Positions 1 through 8,810 of a stretch of DNA of 39,684 nt are shown piece by piece. Below the pieces are notes generated by a model. The model did no database searches. It saw nothing but the letters and a program-made list of their open reading frames with translations, and was not told the DNA's origin. Origin of the DNA: Marinobacter algicola DG893 (GTDB lineage: Bacteria; Pseudomonadota; Gammaproteobacteria; Pseudomonadales; Oleiphilaceae); NCBI RefSeq assembly GCF_000170835.1, contig NZ_ABCP01000033.1, forward strand, positions 1 to 39,684. Direction: 5' to 3'. A program made the position numbers and the translations under genes. Numbering within the stretch: the stretch's first letter is position 1; each line of letters begins with the position of its first letter.

Positions 1-535
1 TCACGATCGACGGCAGTATTCGGGATGAAAAATGATCTTTTGACGTGGCTCTGACTGTTGACGATGACGCTGGCTCGACCGACCTCCGACCCGGTGCTGC
101 GGTCGTCGGTACCGCGATGATGGGGGCGATCCCGTCGGTATTCGCGCGTCTCCACCAGTCACCAATATCCTCGAAATCCCACACTGGCCGGGTCTGACCG
201 GACATGAAGGCCAGCAGTTTGCCCAAGTCCAGCCCTGAGCCGCCGCCGAAGGCGATGACCCCGTCATGGTTGCCGTCGAGGAAGACGTGCCGGCCCGCTT
301 CCATGTTGATTTCCGTGGGATTGGGGTCAACGTCCGAGAACATGGCCCGCCCAAGACCGGCTTGCTCCATTAAATCGAGCGTCCGCTGGGTGATGGGCAG
401 GTTTGCCAGCCCCCTGTCGGTCACCAGCAACGGCCGTTTAATGCCGGCCTCCGCGCAGCATTCACCGAGTTCAGCGATGCGACCGGCGCCAAAGCGGATA
501 TCCGTGGGGTAGGACCAGTTTGCGGAGAGTGTCAT
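1..535 (-). CDS. Iron-containing alcohol dehydrogenase, 3' part outside window
   Basis: The start is the ATG at 535, with a GAGGGG ribosome site a few bases upstream. The first ~145 residues read as a group III (iron-dependent) alcohol dehydrogenase: an opening like WSYPTDIRFGAGR, then the nucleotide-binding segment GVIAFGGGSGLDLGK, then IIAVPTTA. These enzymes oxidise an alcohol to an aldehyde with NAD(P). From about position 97 the family motif GTGSEVGRASVI appears in the next frame, KIIFHP in the third frame (around 40-22), and ILPSIV back in the first frame near 20. Three one-base losses in short runs explain this, and because they sum to three the frame stays open to the window edge. It is the last visible gene of the TRAP/ligase/ALDH cluster, 45 bases after the aldehyde dehydrogenase. 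Family confidence is high; the 3' end is not visible. Confidence 0.85.
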   Translation of the reverse strand, partial: MTLSANWSYPTDIRFGAGRIAELGECCAEAGIKRPLLVTDRGLANLPITQRTLDLMEQAGLGRAMFSDVDPNPTEINMEAGRHVFLDGNHDGVIAFGGGSGLDLGKLLAFMSGQTRPVWDFEDIGDWWRRANTDGIAPIIAVPTTAAPGRRSVEPASSSTVRATSKDHFSSRILPSIV

Positions 536-580
536 TGTCAGCCCCTCGTCAGAGAATAGGGTTGTCTGTTGATCCGGATA

Positions 581-1966
581 TCAGTTCACCGGTTTTTTCA
601 GGTAATACGATTTCGGGCGCGTCAGGTTATGGTAGCCGATGATCGAAAGCCCACCACCACGACCGGTGTTCTTGCAACCGGTCCAGCACAGCGCCGGGTC
701 CAGGTAATCGCAACGGTTCATGAACACCGTGCCGGTCTCAATCTGATCGGCCACCCGCGTGGCGCGGTCAATATCTTTGGTCCACAGTGACGCGGTCAGG
801 CCGAATTCGCTGTCGTTCATCAACGCGACCGCCTCGGCGTCATCTTTGACTTTCATGATGCCAACCACCGGGCCAAAGGACTCCTCCCGCATGACCCGCA
901 TGGAATGATCCACGTCGATCAGGATTTGCGGCATCAGATAGGCCCCGCCCTGTTCAGGGAAAAGCTCGGGGGCGATCAGGGCCCGAGCCCCGCTGGCAAC
1001 GGCTTCTGCAGTCTGCTCCCGGACATGGTCGGCAAATCGGACATGCGCCATCGGGCCGAGTGTTGTATCCCTGTCCAGCGGATTGCCAAGCCGGTAGGCA
1101 CTGACGATGGCGACGGATTTCTCAACGAACGCATCGAACAGGTTCTCGGCGACGTAAATACGTTCAATGCCACAGCAACACTGGCCGGCGTTGAACATGG
1201 CGCCGTCAATCAGTGTCTCCACGGCGGCATCCAGATCCGCATCGTCCATCACATAACCGGGGTCCTTACCGCCAAGCTCCAGCCCAACGCCGGTAAAAGT
1301 GCCGGCAGCGGCTCGTTCGATGGCCTGGCCCCCATTCACCGAACCGGTAAAATTCACGAAACCGAAGGCTTTTTCCGCGATCAGCGCGGAAGTGGTCTCG
1401 TGGGACAGAAATACATTCTGGAAGATCTCCCGGGGCACGCCGGCGGCGTGGAACGCCTCAGCCATGTGCTCACCGACCAGGGGCGTTTGTGAGGCATGCT
1501 TGAGAAATACGGCGTTACCGGCAATCAGCGCAGGAACAACCGTGTTCACTGCCGTCATGTAGGGATAATTCCATGGCGCGACAACCAGCACCGCGCCATG
1601 AGGCTCGCGCCGAATGTAGCGGTGAAAGGCGGCGCTGTTTTCAATCTCGATGGAAGCCAGCCCTTCTTCCGCCAGATCGGCCATCATCCCGGCACGCTCG
1701 TCCACGCCCCCGAATTCGCCGCCATAGCGCACGGGCCGCCCCATCTGCCAGGCCAGTTTCTCCACGATGTCGTCATTCATGTCACCCAGCCGGGCGATGC
1801 CGTCGCGAACCCGTTGAACCCGTTCCGACAGCGGCAGGGCGGCCCAGTCCGGCTGTGCGTTTTTTGCCCTGGCGAGCGCCTCCCGCGCGGCTTCCAGAGA
1901 AAGCGTTGTGCGCTCCACGTACACGGAACCATCGATGGGCGATATGCATTGAATGGTGGTGCTCAT
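581..1966 (-). CDS. NAD(P)-dependent aldehyde dehydrogenase
   Basis: This 461-residue protein is of typical ALDH superfamily length. Visible motifs are the cofactor-binding segment APWNYP (about 130-135), the Rossmann turn FTGSVNGG (206-213), the general-base glutamate in GLELGGKDP (E230) and the catalytic cysteine in NAGQCCC (probably C264). It oxidises an aldehyde to a carboxylate in the cytoplasm. It starts 9 bases after the glutamine-synthetase-like gene stops and ends 45 bases before the iron alcohol dehydrogenase starts, so the three are very likely co-transcribed. The context suggests it handles the aldehyde made by that alcohol dehydrogenase, perhaps still attached to a gamma-glutamyl group. 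Family assignment is firm; the substrate is inferred only from neighbours. Confidence 0.93.
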   Translation of the reverse strand: MSTTIQCISPIDGSVYVERTTLSLEAAREALARAKNAQPDWAALPLSERVQRVRDGIARLGDMNDDIVEKLAWQMGRPVRYGGEFGGVDERAGMMADLAEEGLASIEIENSAAFHRYIRREPHGAVLVVAPWNYPYMTAVNTVVPALIAGNAVFLKHASQTPLVGEHMAEAFHAAGVPREIFQNVFLSHETTSALIAEKAFGFVNFTGSVNGGQAIERAAAGTFTGVGLELGGKDPGYVMDDADLDAAVETLIDGAMFNAGQCCCGIERIYVAENLFDAFVEKSVAIVSAYRLGNPLDRDTTLGPMAHVRFADHVREQTAEAVASGARALIAPELFPEQGGAYLMPQILIDVDHSMRVMREESFGPVVGIMKVKDDAEAVALMNDSEFGLTASLWTKDIDRATRVADQIETGTVFMNRCDYLDPALCWTGCKNTGRGGGLSIIGYHNLTRPKSYYLKKPVN

Positions 1967-1975
1967 AGCTGTTTC

Positions 1976-3343
1976 CTACGCCTGCTCAAATCCACGTTTG
2001 ACTTCGTAATCGGTAACAACACGATCAAAATCTTCCTGCTCCCACTCCGCACAACGCACGTAGTGATCAATGACGTCGTTGCCCATGGCTTCCCGCAGCA
2101 TGTTTGAGCCGCGCAACGAATCGGTGGCTGCTCTCAACGTGGAGGGGATACTGCGGGCAGACTCGGCGCCATACGCATTGCCGGAGAACTCCGGTTCCAG
2201 CTCGAGCTTGCCTTCGATGCCGGCGATGGTGGCGGCAATCTGCGACGCCAACGCCAGATACGGATTGAGGTCCGACCCGCCGATCCGACACTCCACCCGC
2301 ACGGCGTCGGTATTCGGTGCGACAACGCGGTAACCGGCGGTACGGTTGTCGATGGACCAGACCGTACTGGTCGGGGCAAAGGTTCCGGCGGCAAATCGTT
2401 TGTACGAATTCACATAAGGCGCGAGGAAGAAGGTGGTGTCGTTGGCGTATTCCAGTAGCCCGGCCAGCGCATGCTCCATGGTTTTAGACATGCCATGGGC
2501 GCCACTGGGATCATAGAACACTGATTTTCCGGTACTGTCCGAGAGAGCCTGATGGATATGGCTGGATGACCCGGCGGCGCTGTGACTCCACTTGGCCATG
2601 AAGCTAACACTTCGCCCGTGCTGCCATGCAATTTCCTTGACGGCGTTCTTCACCAGAACGTGGGTGTCGGCCATGGTGAGCGGGTCTGAGTAATGAATGT
2701 TGATTTCGGCCTGCCCGGCGTCTGCCTCGCCCTTACTGCTCTCAACAGTGATGCCTGCCTGATAAAGCCCGTTGCGGATGGGCCGCATCACGTCTTCCTC
2801 ACGGGTGGTCTGGAAGATGTGGTAGTCCTCGTTATAGGGGCTGATGGGCGTCATATGGTGATACTGACGCTTCTGCATCTCCTCAAACGTCTCCCGGAAA
2901 ATGAAAAACTCCAGTTCGGTCGCCGTGGTCATCTGCAGCCCCATAGCCGACAGCCGCTCCAGCTGTTTTTTCAGTACCGCCCTGGGCGAGTGTGGTACGG
3001 GCTCATGGGTGGCGTGATCAATCAGGTCACACAGGATGAAGGCGGTACCCTCAAGCCACGGCAGGCGCCGCAGTGTGGTCAGATCCGGCTTCATTACATA
3101 GTCGCCGTAACCGGCCGCCCAACTGGTTGAGGCATAGTTCTCCACCGTTGTCATTTCCAGATCGGTGGCCACCAGGTACTTGCAACAGTGACTCTCTTCC
3201 CAGGCGGTGTCGATAAAGTACTGGGCCTGGAAGCGTTTACCCATGAGACGCCCCTGCATATCGGGGATCGCGGCCACGACGGTATCAATTGTGCCGTCCT
3301 CGACACACGTTTTCAGTTCTTTAAAAGACAGTTGAGCTGCCAT
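1976..3343 (-). CDS. Glutamine synthetase family gamma-glutamylamine ligase
   Basis: A 455-residue protein of the glutamine synthetase fold. I chose the ATG at 3343 (protein begins MAAQLSFKEL) because GGAG lies 8 bases upstream; an in-frame TTG at 3358 is less likely. The N-terminal beta-grasp part is followed by the catalytic domain with ATEFEF-like ATELEFF, the segment GEADAGQAEINI, the ATP-binding GSSSHIHQ, and a C-terminal arginine loop in RIGGSDLNPYLALA. These differ from true GlnA (which has GSGMHxHxS and PGxxANPYL) and resemble the GlnA-like ligases that attach glutamate to amines (PuuA/IpuC-type). ATP, glutamate and an amine would give a gamma-glutamylamide. Being between a TRAP transporter and ALDH/ADH genes supports an amine catabolic role. 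The amine itself cannot be read from sequence. Confidence 0.9.
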   Translation of the reverse strand: MAAQLSFKELKTCVEDGTIDTVVAAIPDMQGRLMGKRFQAQYFIDTAWEESHCCKYLVATDLEMTTVENYASTSWAAGYGDYVMKPDLTTLRRLPWLEGTAFILCDLIDHATHEPVPHSPRAVLKKQLERLSAMGLQMTTATELEFFIFRETFEEMQKRQYHHMTPISPYNEDYHIFQTTREEDVMRPIRNGLYQAGITVESSKGEADAGQAEINIHYSDPLTMADTHVLVKNAVKEIAWQHGRSVSFMAKWSHSAAGSSSHIHQALSDSTGKSVFYDPSGAHGMSKTMEHALAGLLEYANDTTFFLAPYVNSYKRFAAGTFAPTSTVWSIDNRTAGYRVVAPNTDAVRVECRIGGSDLNPYLALASQIAATIAGIEGKLELEPEFSGNAYGAESARSIPSTLRAATDSLRGSNMLREAMGNDVIDHYVRCAEWEQEDFDRVVTDYEVKRGFEQA

Positions 3344-3381
3344 CTCACCGCTCCGCAATATCAGTTAGGCTAAAAGACGCC

Positions 3382-3425
3382 GCGTTCAGTGACGGTTTGA
3401 TCCAGGAATGATCGCCACTGAACGC
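3382..3425 (-). terminator. Intercistronic hairpin between TRAP binding protein and ligase
   Basis: A perfect 10-base inverted repeat (arms 3382-3391 and 3416-3425) encloses 24 bases that contain a further pair of GATC elements. Read on the minus strand it lies just after the binding-protein stop and is followed within a few bases by a TCTTTT run. It could be a partial terminator or a 3'-end stabiliser that lets the binding protein be made in excess over the enzymes downstream. Confidence 0.5.
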
Positions 3426-3445
3426 AGGGTTGCTCCGCGACCCGC

Positions 3446-4492
3446 TCAGGTATACCGATAGGGCCGCCCCGCCTTCTCCATTTTCTCGTTGTATTCCTTG
3501 AGGATTTTGACCACCCGGGCCTTGGTTTCGGATTCCTGGGCAACCTCGTCCCAGAACACGCGCGCGGCCTTTTCAACTTCTGCCCACTCCTTGTCCGGAA
3601 TGGTGGTCAACTTCATCTTCGTGCCGTCTGTACGCAGTTTGGCCTCGCCTCCCCAATACCACCACTGGCGGTAATAATGTGAGCTGTCCATGGTCAGCTT
3701 GAGCAGCTCCTTGAGGTGATCCGGAAGCTCGTTGTAGCGGTCCATGTTGGCGAAGAAGGATCCCGCCCAGGCACCAGAGATGTTGTTGGTCAGGAAGTAA
3801 TTCGTTACGTCCGCCCAGCCCACCGTGTAGTCCTCGGTAATGCCGGACCAGGCGATACCGTCCAGCTCACCTGTCTGCACCGCGACTTCGATGTCTTCCC
3901 AGGGCAGTTGAACCGGTACCACCCCGAACTGGCTCATGAAACGGCCGGCAGTGGGGAAGGTGAAGACGCGCTTGCCTTTGAGGTCCTCGAGACTGTGAAT
4001 CGGCTCTTTGGTGGCAAAATGGCAGGGATCCCAGGCACCGGCGGACAGGTGTTTCACGCCCACCTTGGAATACTCTTCGTCCCAGATTTCATTCAGTCCG
4101 TATTGATTGAACAGCACGGGCACGTCCAGCGAATAGCGGCTGGCGAACGGGAAGTAGCCACCGAAAACAGTGACCTCGGTGGGCGATGCCATGGAATCGT
4201 CATCGGACTGAACCGCGTCAATGGTGCCTTTCTGCATGGCACGGAACAGTTCCCCCGTGGGAACAAGCTGATCGGCAAAATAGAGCTCGATCTGCATCTC
4301 TTTGCCGGCAATACGGTTGAAACTGTCGATCGCCGGTTTGACCACATGCTCTGCCAGGGCCGGCCCGGCGTAGGTTTGCAGCCGCCATCGTATTTTTGGC
4401 TCCTGGGCGTAAAGTCTGGGCGGCGTGAGGGCGGCGGCCCCGGCCAGTGCTGCTACGGATGCTGATGCGAGAAAGTTACGTCTTGTGGTCAT
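3446..4492 (-). CDS. TRAP transporter substrate-binding protein (DctP family)
   Basis: A 348-residue periplasmic solute receptor. The N-terminus carries a twin-arginine signal (TTRRNFLASAS followed by an alanine-rich hydrophobic stretch), so it is probably exported folded by the Tat system. The mature part has the DctP layout, including a PTGELFRAMQKGTIDA segment and the conserved FPTAGRFMSQFGVVPV region that holds the ligand-binding arginine in this family. It captures the substrate for the DctQ/DctM membrane subunits encoded just upstream. The ATG at 4492 has a strong AAGGAGG site. Hairpins flank the gene on both sides. Tat-exported members of this subfamily bind diverse ligands; the neighbouring amine ligase suggests an amine or amino alcohol rather than a dicarboxylate. 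Confidence 0.93.
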   Translation of the reverse strand: MTTRRNFLASASVAALAGAAALTPPRLYAQEPKIRWRLQTYAGPALAEHVVKPAIDSFNRIAGKEMQIELYFADQLVPTGELFRAMQKGTIDAVQSDDDSMASPTEVTVFGGYFPFASRYSLDVPVLFNQYGLNEIWDEEYSKVGVKHLSAGAWDPCHFATKEPIHSLEDLKGKRVFTFPTAGRFMSQFGVVPVQLPWEDIEVAVQTGELDGIAWSGITEDYTVGWADVTNYFLTNNISGAWAGSFFANMDRYNELPDHLKELLKLTMDSSHYYRQWWYWGGEAKLRTDGTKMKLTTIPDKEWAEVEKAARVFWDEVAQESETKARVVKILKEYNEKMEKAGRPYRYT

Positions 4493-4520
4493 GGCGACCT
4501 CCTTGACTGACGCTTGTTAT

Positions 4521-4539
4521 GGAAGCCAACCCGGCTTCC
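4521..4539 (-). other. Short hairpin between TRAP large subunit and binding protein
   Basis: Perfect 7-base arms (4521-4527 and 4533-4539) with a 5-base loop lie in the 91-base gap between dctM-type and dctP-type genes. There is no T-run after it on the minus strand, so it is more likely an mRNA processing or stability element than a terminator. Confidence 0.35.
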
Positions 4540-4583
4540 GGGGTGTTACTCGACATTCGTGTTCATCCAAAAACGTTGACGGA

Positions 4584-5906
4584 TCATCGGTTGTAAACGT
4601 ACTCCGGCAGCCAGAGCGCAATCTGTGGAAAGGCCATGATCAGCGACAGTGCCACCAGCATCACGCAGACAAACGGGAGAATTGAACTGTAGATATCGCG
4701 CAGTGAAATTTCCGGCGGCGCCATGGCCCGCATCAGGAACAGGTTGTAACCGAAAGGCGGCGTCATGTAGGCAATCTGGGTGGTAATCGTGTAGAGCACG
4801 CCATACCAGATCAGATCAAAGCCAAGAGCTGCGACCAACGGCACGTACAGGGGCGCCACAATCACCAGCATTGCGGTATCGTCCAGGAAGGTACCCATCA
4901 ACAGAAACGATAACTGCATCATGATCAGGATCATCCAGGGGTTGAGCCCCAGTTGCTCGGTAAACAGATTGTCGATGGCCTTCACCGCGCCCAGCCCGTC
5001 AAACACGGCACCGAAACCGAGGGCAGCGAGGATGATCCACATGAACATACAGGAAATGGCCAGCGTCTGGCGCACAGACGCTTCAAACACGGCCCGGTTC
5101 ATCCGGCGCTTGAGGATCGCCGCGACAAATGCCGCCATGGCACCGATGGCCGAACTTTCCACCAGACTGGTCCAGCCTTTGACGAACGGCACCATCATGG
5201 AAGCGAAAATAACCACCGGGAGAACGCCGGCACGTAGCAGGCGTAACTTCTCGCCCAGGCTGACCTGGCGTTCCTCTTTTGGCAGCACAGGCCCGAGTTC
5301 CGGCTGAAGGCGACAGCGCACGGCAATGTAGATGATAAACATCATTGCCATGATCAGCCCGGGCACAACGCCCGCCAGCCAGAGCTGCCCCACCGGCTGG
5401 CGTGCAATCATGGCGTACAGCACCAGCACCACCGAGGGCGGCACCAGAATGCCCAGCGATGAACCGGCCTGAACCACGCCGGTCACCATACGCTTGTCAT
5501 ACCCCCGCCGGAGTAATTCGGGCAGGGCGATGGTGGCTCCAATGGCCATACCGGCAACCGACAAACCGTTCATGGCCGACACCAGCACCATCAAGCCAAT
5601 GGTGCCAATAGCGAGCCCGCCATGAATCGGCCCCATCCAGACATGGAACATTCGATAGAGGTCGTCGGCGATTTTTGATTCCGACAGCACGTAGCCCATG
5701 AAGATAAACATCGGCAGCGTCAGCAGCGGATACCAGTTCATCAGCTTCATGGCGGATGAGAACGGAATATCGGAGCCTCCTGTTCCCCACAGCGCCAGCG
5801 CTGACGCTGCCGCGACGGCACCGATTGCCCCAAACACCCGCTGGCCGGTCATCAGCATCAACATCATCGAGGCGAACATGAAAAAAGCGATGAGATCGTA
5901 AGACAT
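4584..5906 (-). CDS. TRAP transporter large membrane subunit (DctM family)
   Basis: A 440-residue, very hydrophobic protein with about twelve predicted membrane segments, matching the DctM (4TM-plus-scaffold ion transporter) family. The start is the ATG at 5906, which shares one base with the stop codon of the small subunit; a longer reading frame runs back into that gene but its extra 40 residues are not membrane-like. Features include GMAIGATIALPELLRRGYDKR, a GSSLGILVPPSVVLVLYA stretch typical of the substrate-translocating core, and a late DDTAMLVIVAPL segment. It uses a sodium gradient to drive uptake of the ligand delivered by the binding protein. Confidence 0.93.
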   Translation of the reverse strand: MSYDLIAFFMFASMMLMLMTGQRVFGAIGAVAAASALALWGTGGSDIPFSSAMKLMNWYPLLTLPMFIFMGYVLSESKIADDLYRMFHVWMGPIHGGLAIGTIGLMVLVSAMNGLSVAGMAIGATIALPELLRRGYDKRMVTGVVQAGSSLGILVPPSVVLVLYAMIARQPVGQLWLAGVVPGLIMAMMFIIYIAVRCRLQPELGPVLPKEERQVSLGEKLRLLRAGVLPVVIFASMMVPFVKGWTSLVESSAIGAMAAFVAAILKRRMNRAVFEASVRQTLAISCMFMWIILAALGFGAVFDGLGAVKAIDNLFTEQLGLNPWMILIMMQLSFLLMGTFLDDTAMLVIVAPLYVPLVAALGFDLIWYGVLYTITTQIAYMTPPFGYNLFLMRAMAPPEISLRDIYSSILPFVCVMLVALSLIMAFPQIALWLPEYVYNR

Positions 5907-6412
5907 CAGATGTCTTCTCCCCGAATGCGGGCGATGTCTTTGAGAAGCTCCGATACCGCTTGCAACAACATGAGTGAGAAGCCGATGCACATCACCACCT
6001 TGATCGGCCACATGTAGGGGCGCCACGCGGATGGGCTGCGTTCGCCGTATTGAATCGCATAGCTGGTGCTGTCGTAGGCGCCATAAAGAAGCACGCCCAG
6101 AAAGAAAATCAGGAAGAAAATGGTGAAGACATCGAACCAGGCTTTTTTACGGACGGACCAACTGCCGTAAAACAGGTCCATGCGTACATTGGCGTCCAGC
6201 TGGATTGAATAGGGACCGCCCAGAATGTAATACGCCACCATGGCAAACTGCGCAGCTTCAAGCGTCCATAACGAGGGCAGGAAGAAGGCTTTGGAAATGG
6301 ACGACCACAGCAGAATAGCGACCATGACAAAGATGCCGTACATCACCGCTCGACCAACACGGTAATTCACGGCATCCACGAAACGGATGTATCCGTTGAC
6401 GAAAGGTGGCAT
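5906..6412 (-). CDS. TRAP transporter small membrane subunit (DctQ family)
   Basis: A 168-residue protein with four predicted membrane helices, the layout expected for DctQ. Helices fall roughly at residues 20-42, 52-70, 88-110 and 130-150. It pairs with the large subunit encoded immediately downstream (stop and start codons overlap by one base, indicating translational coupling). It is the first gene of the transporter unit, 127 bases after the AraC-type regulator. Sequence motifs are weak in this family, so the call rests on size, topology and position. Confidence 0.88.
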   Translation of the reverse strand: MPPFVNGYIRFVDAVNYRVGRAVMYGIFVMVAILLWSSISKAFFLPSLWTLEAAQFAMVAYYILGGPYSIQLDANVRMDLFYGSWSVRKKAWFDVFTIFFLIFFLGVLLYGAYDSTSYAIQYGERSPSAWRPYMWPIKVVMCIGFSLMLLQAVSELLKDIARIRGEDI

Positions 6413-6539
6413 CCACAGACCCCACTCAATGCGTTAGTGAGCCAGTCAGACAGCCGAGTGGCCATGGACTGCTGTTTTTCTGTAGCGAACTTTTAAGCTA
6501 GCACAGCATTTTTAATCTGTCGCATTAGCAGGGGCGTGG

Positions 6540-7646
6540 TCAGGGGCCGACCTCGGGTGCCGGGTCCGGGCCGCCTTCGCGGAACTCGCTGGCCGACTTG
6601 CCCGTCCATTTGCGGAAGGCCCGGCTGAAGTTGGACAGGTCCGCGTAGCCCAGCTCATAGGCGATCTCACTGACGGACTGGTTGGTGTACCTCAGGAGCT
6701 GGATGGCTCGGTCTTTCAGCACCGCTTCCACAATTTCACGGTAGGTGGTGTCCTTTTCCGCCAGCCGCCGCTTCAACGTACGGGACGACACGCAGAAGCG
6801 CTCCGCCATGGCCTCCAGGGACGGCAACGGCCCGGGCATCACATGGAGCATGTTGCGGATGGCGTAGGTGATGTCGCCCTGGTCTTTCAAAGCCTTCTGC
6901 AGCTCGAATTCACACTGATCCCTTGCCATGCGAGATGCTTCCGCATCCGCCAGTCGCATTCGGGTATCCAACAGGCCCTTGGGAAACACCATGGTCTCCT
7001 CCGGTTGGCCGTATTCGAAAGGCACCGGCAACTGGGGCGCGAACTTGCTGTAATAGGCTGGCTCCGGTGAGGTTAGCTGTACTTTCACACCCGGGAGTTT
7101 GCCGCTCACCACAGCAAATCCGCGTTTTTCAGCGTCGTCACGGTCGATCAGTTGCTCCGCCAGCATCATCAGGGTGGCACTGACGGTTTCTGCCAGAAAG
7201 CGGTACTGGGTGGGCACGTCAAATTCCGTGCGTAAGCGCACCAGCACATGGTCGCCAGTATCCGTCAGGGTCATGGTGAGAAAGGGCACTCGCAGTTGCA
7301 GATAGCGCCGCACCGAATCCAGGGCACCGGCCAGGGTAGGGCTGGTCAGGGCAGCGAACCCTAGGGTGCCATGGATGGTGACCCGCAGCTCGCGCGCCAA
7401 CGTGAAGCTCAGGCCGTCTTTTCCCGCCAGGGTCAAGGCACGTTCCACCATTACGATGGCGTCGGTGACAAACACCCGACTGTCATTGGACTTCAGATCC
7501 TGGGGTGTGAACGCCATGTCTTCATACAGAACACGGTCGTTATGGCCCAACTGCCGCACCACATCCGCCAGCACCCGGAGGTAAACACCGGGAACCAGGA
7601 ACAGTCCCAGCATCTGCCGTTCTTTTTCCGGGCCCGGGTTCGCCAT
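6540..7646 (-). CDS. AraC family transcriptional regulator (OruR/ArgR-like architecture)
   Basis: A 368-residue regulator. The ATG at 7646 (MANPGPEKERQM) is preferred over an upstream in-frame start because AAGGAA sits 7 bases before it. Residues up to about 210 form an arabinose-binding-like sensor domain as found in OruR-type proteins. The last 100 residues are an AraC DNA-binding domain with two helix-turn-helix units, including CVSSRTLKRRLAEKDTTYREI and ISEIAYELGYADLSNFSRAFRKW-type signature (here VSEIAYELGYADLSNFSRAF). It lies directly upstream of the TRAP genes in the same direction and probably activates that cluster in response to its substrate; this regulatory link is inferred from position. 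Confidence 0.9.
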   Translation of the reverse strand: MANPGPEKERQMLGLFLVPGVYLRVLADVVRQLGHNDRVLYEDMAFTPQDLKSNDSRVFVTDAIVMVERALTLAGKDGLSFTLARELRVTIHGTLGFAALTSPTLAGALDSVRRYLQLRVPFLTMTLTDTGDHVLVRLRTEFDVPTQYRFLAETVSATLMMLAEQLIDRDDAEKRGFAVVSGKLPGVKVQLTSPEPAYYSKFAPQLPVPFEYGQPEETMVFPKGLLDTRMRLADAEASRMARDQCEFELQKALKDQGDITYAIRNMLHVMPGPLPSLEAMAERFCVSSRTLKRRLAEKDTTYREIVEAVLKDRAIQLLRYTNQSVSEIAYELGYADLSNFSRAFRKWTGKSASEFREGGPDPAPEVGP

Positions 7647-7890
7647 GCAGGTTCCTTTTCGTTGTGTGAGGTTTGTTGTGGGAAGACTCACTGCCACCGA
7701 TGCTATCAGAAGCCCGGCACAGCCACACTGTGACTGGAGGCACCGACCACCACGTCAGCATAGTCAATTGAGGCCGACCCTGGCCCTTCCTCCACGATGG
7801 CCGTCCCCTTTTCGCATTCAAAGCCCGCGTTGACTCACACACACTGGTCCCATCCCATCAGCCATAGCGCCCAAGCGCAGGAGTAATGAC

Positions 7891-8781
7891 ATGCTGAGAA
7901 CGAAAACCACTGAGTCAAAGCCGGTTGCACGCACCCCGGACAACGTTGCCATCAAGCCACAGCGTATGGGGTTTGAATTCGGGGAAAAGGTTCCCCACTA
8001 CTGGCTGGACAACAGCTACATCCTGAGTCACACCATGAACGCCCTGTCTGTGCTGTTCCCGCAGGGCGAGCAGTTTTTCGTGGATGCGGTGCGTTACTAC
8101 CAGGACCAGATCAACGATCCCAAGCTGAAAAAAGAAGTCAGGGGCTTTATCGGCCAGGAAGCCATGCATTCGCTGGAACATAAGTCCATGAACCAGCATG
8201 TGCGGGATCAGGGCATGCCGGTGGAGGAACTGGAAGAACACCTGGAAGTAGTTCTGGGCATTGCGAAGAAGCTGCCCAAGCGACACCAACTGGCCATCAC
8301 CTGTGCCCTGGAACACATGACCGCAATGATGGCGGACATGCTGCTGGCGCGCAGCGACGTACGTGAGGATATGCACGAAACCATGCGCCCGTTGTGGGTG
8401 TGGCACGCCATTGAGGAAACCGAGCATAAAGCAGTCACTTACGATGTGTTCCAACAGGTGGGTGGCACTTACGCCGAGCGTACGTTCTACCTGGCGTTCA
8501 GCACAGCCGCGTTGGGTGTGATGGCCAGTTATTTCACCACACGAATGATGCTGAATGATCCGAAGAGCTTCTCACTGAAGGACTCTGCCCGTGGCTTGTG
8601 GCGGATGTGGGGGAAAAACGGAACCTTCTCCAGCCTGATTCCCACATGGCTGGAATACTTCAAGCCCGGATTCCATCCCTGGGACCATGACAACAGCGAG
8701 TTGATCGCCCGTTTCAAGGAGCAGATCAACGAGTACATTGCCCCGCAGTATCAGAAGGGAAATCGCCGGACTATTCAGTAA
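7891..8781 (+). CDS. Predicted metal-dependent hydrolase (PF10118/COG3687)
   Basis: A 296-residue protein preceded by an AGGAG site 8 bases from the ATG. It matches the uncharacterised Metal_hydrol family: an early HYWLDNSYILSHTMNALSVLFPQGEQFF segment (a family hallmark), then helical repeats containing FIGQEAMHSLEH and HAIEETEHKAVTYDVF. Spaced Glu and His pairs (ExxxH, EETEHK) look like a ferritin-like di-metal site, although no reaction has been established as far as I know. It stands alone, divergent from the AraC regulator by 244 bases and convergent with the diguanylate cyclase. Confidence 0.85.
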   Translation: MLRTKTTESKPVARTPDNVAIKPQRMGFEFGEKVPHYWLDNSYILSHTMNALSVLFPQGEQFFVDAVRYYQDQINDPKLKKEVRGFIGQEAMHSLEHKSMNQHVRDQGMPVEELEEHLEVVLGIAKKLPKRHQLAITCALEHMTAMMADMLLARSDVREDMHETMRPLWVWHAIEETEHKAVTYDVFQQVGGTYAERTFYLAFSTAALGVMASYFTTRMMLNDPKSFSLKDSARGLWRMWGKNGTFSSLIPTWLEYFKPGFHPWDHDNSELIARFKEQINEYIAPQYQKGNRRTIQ

Positions 8782-8810
8782 CCCTGTATGTCAGTAACCC
8801 TGGATGATCA

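Noticed and set aside
6413..6539. Sigma54-like promoter before the TRAP small subunit gene.
   Set aside because: A TGGC and a GC element occur but with the wrong spacing (one base short), and there is no sigma54 activator nearby.
7718..7732. Short inverted repeat upstream of the AraC gene as operator.
   Set aside because: Five-base arms with a 5-base spacer are too short to separate from chance.
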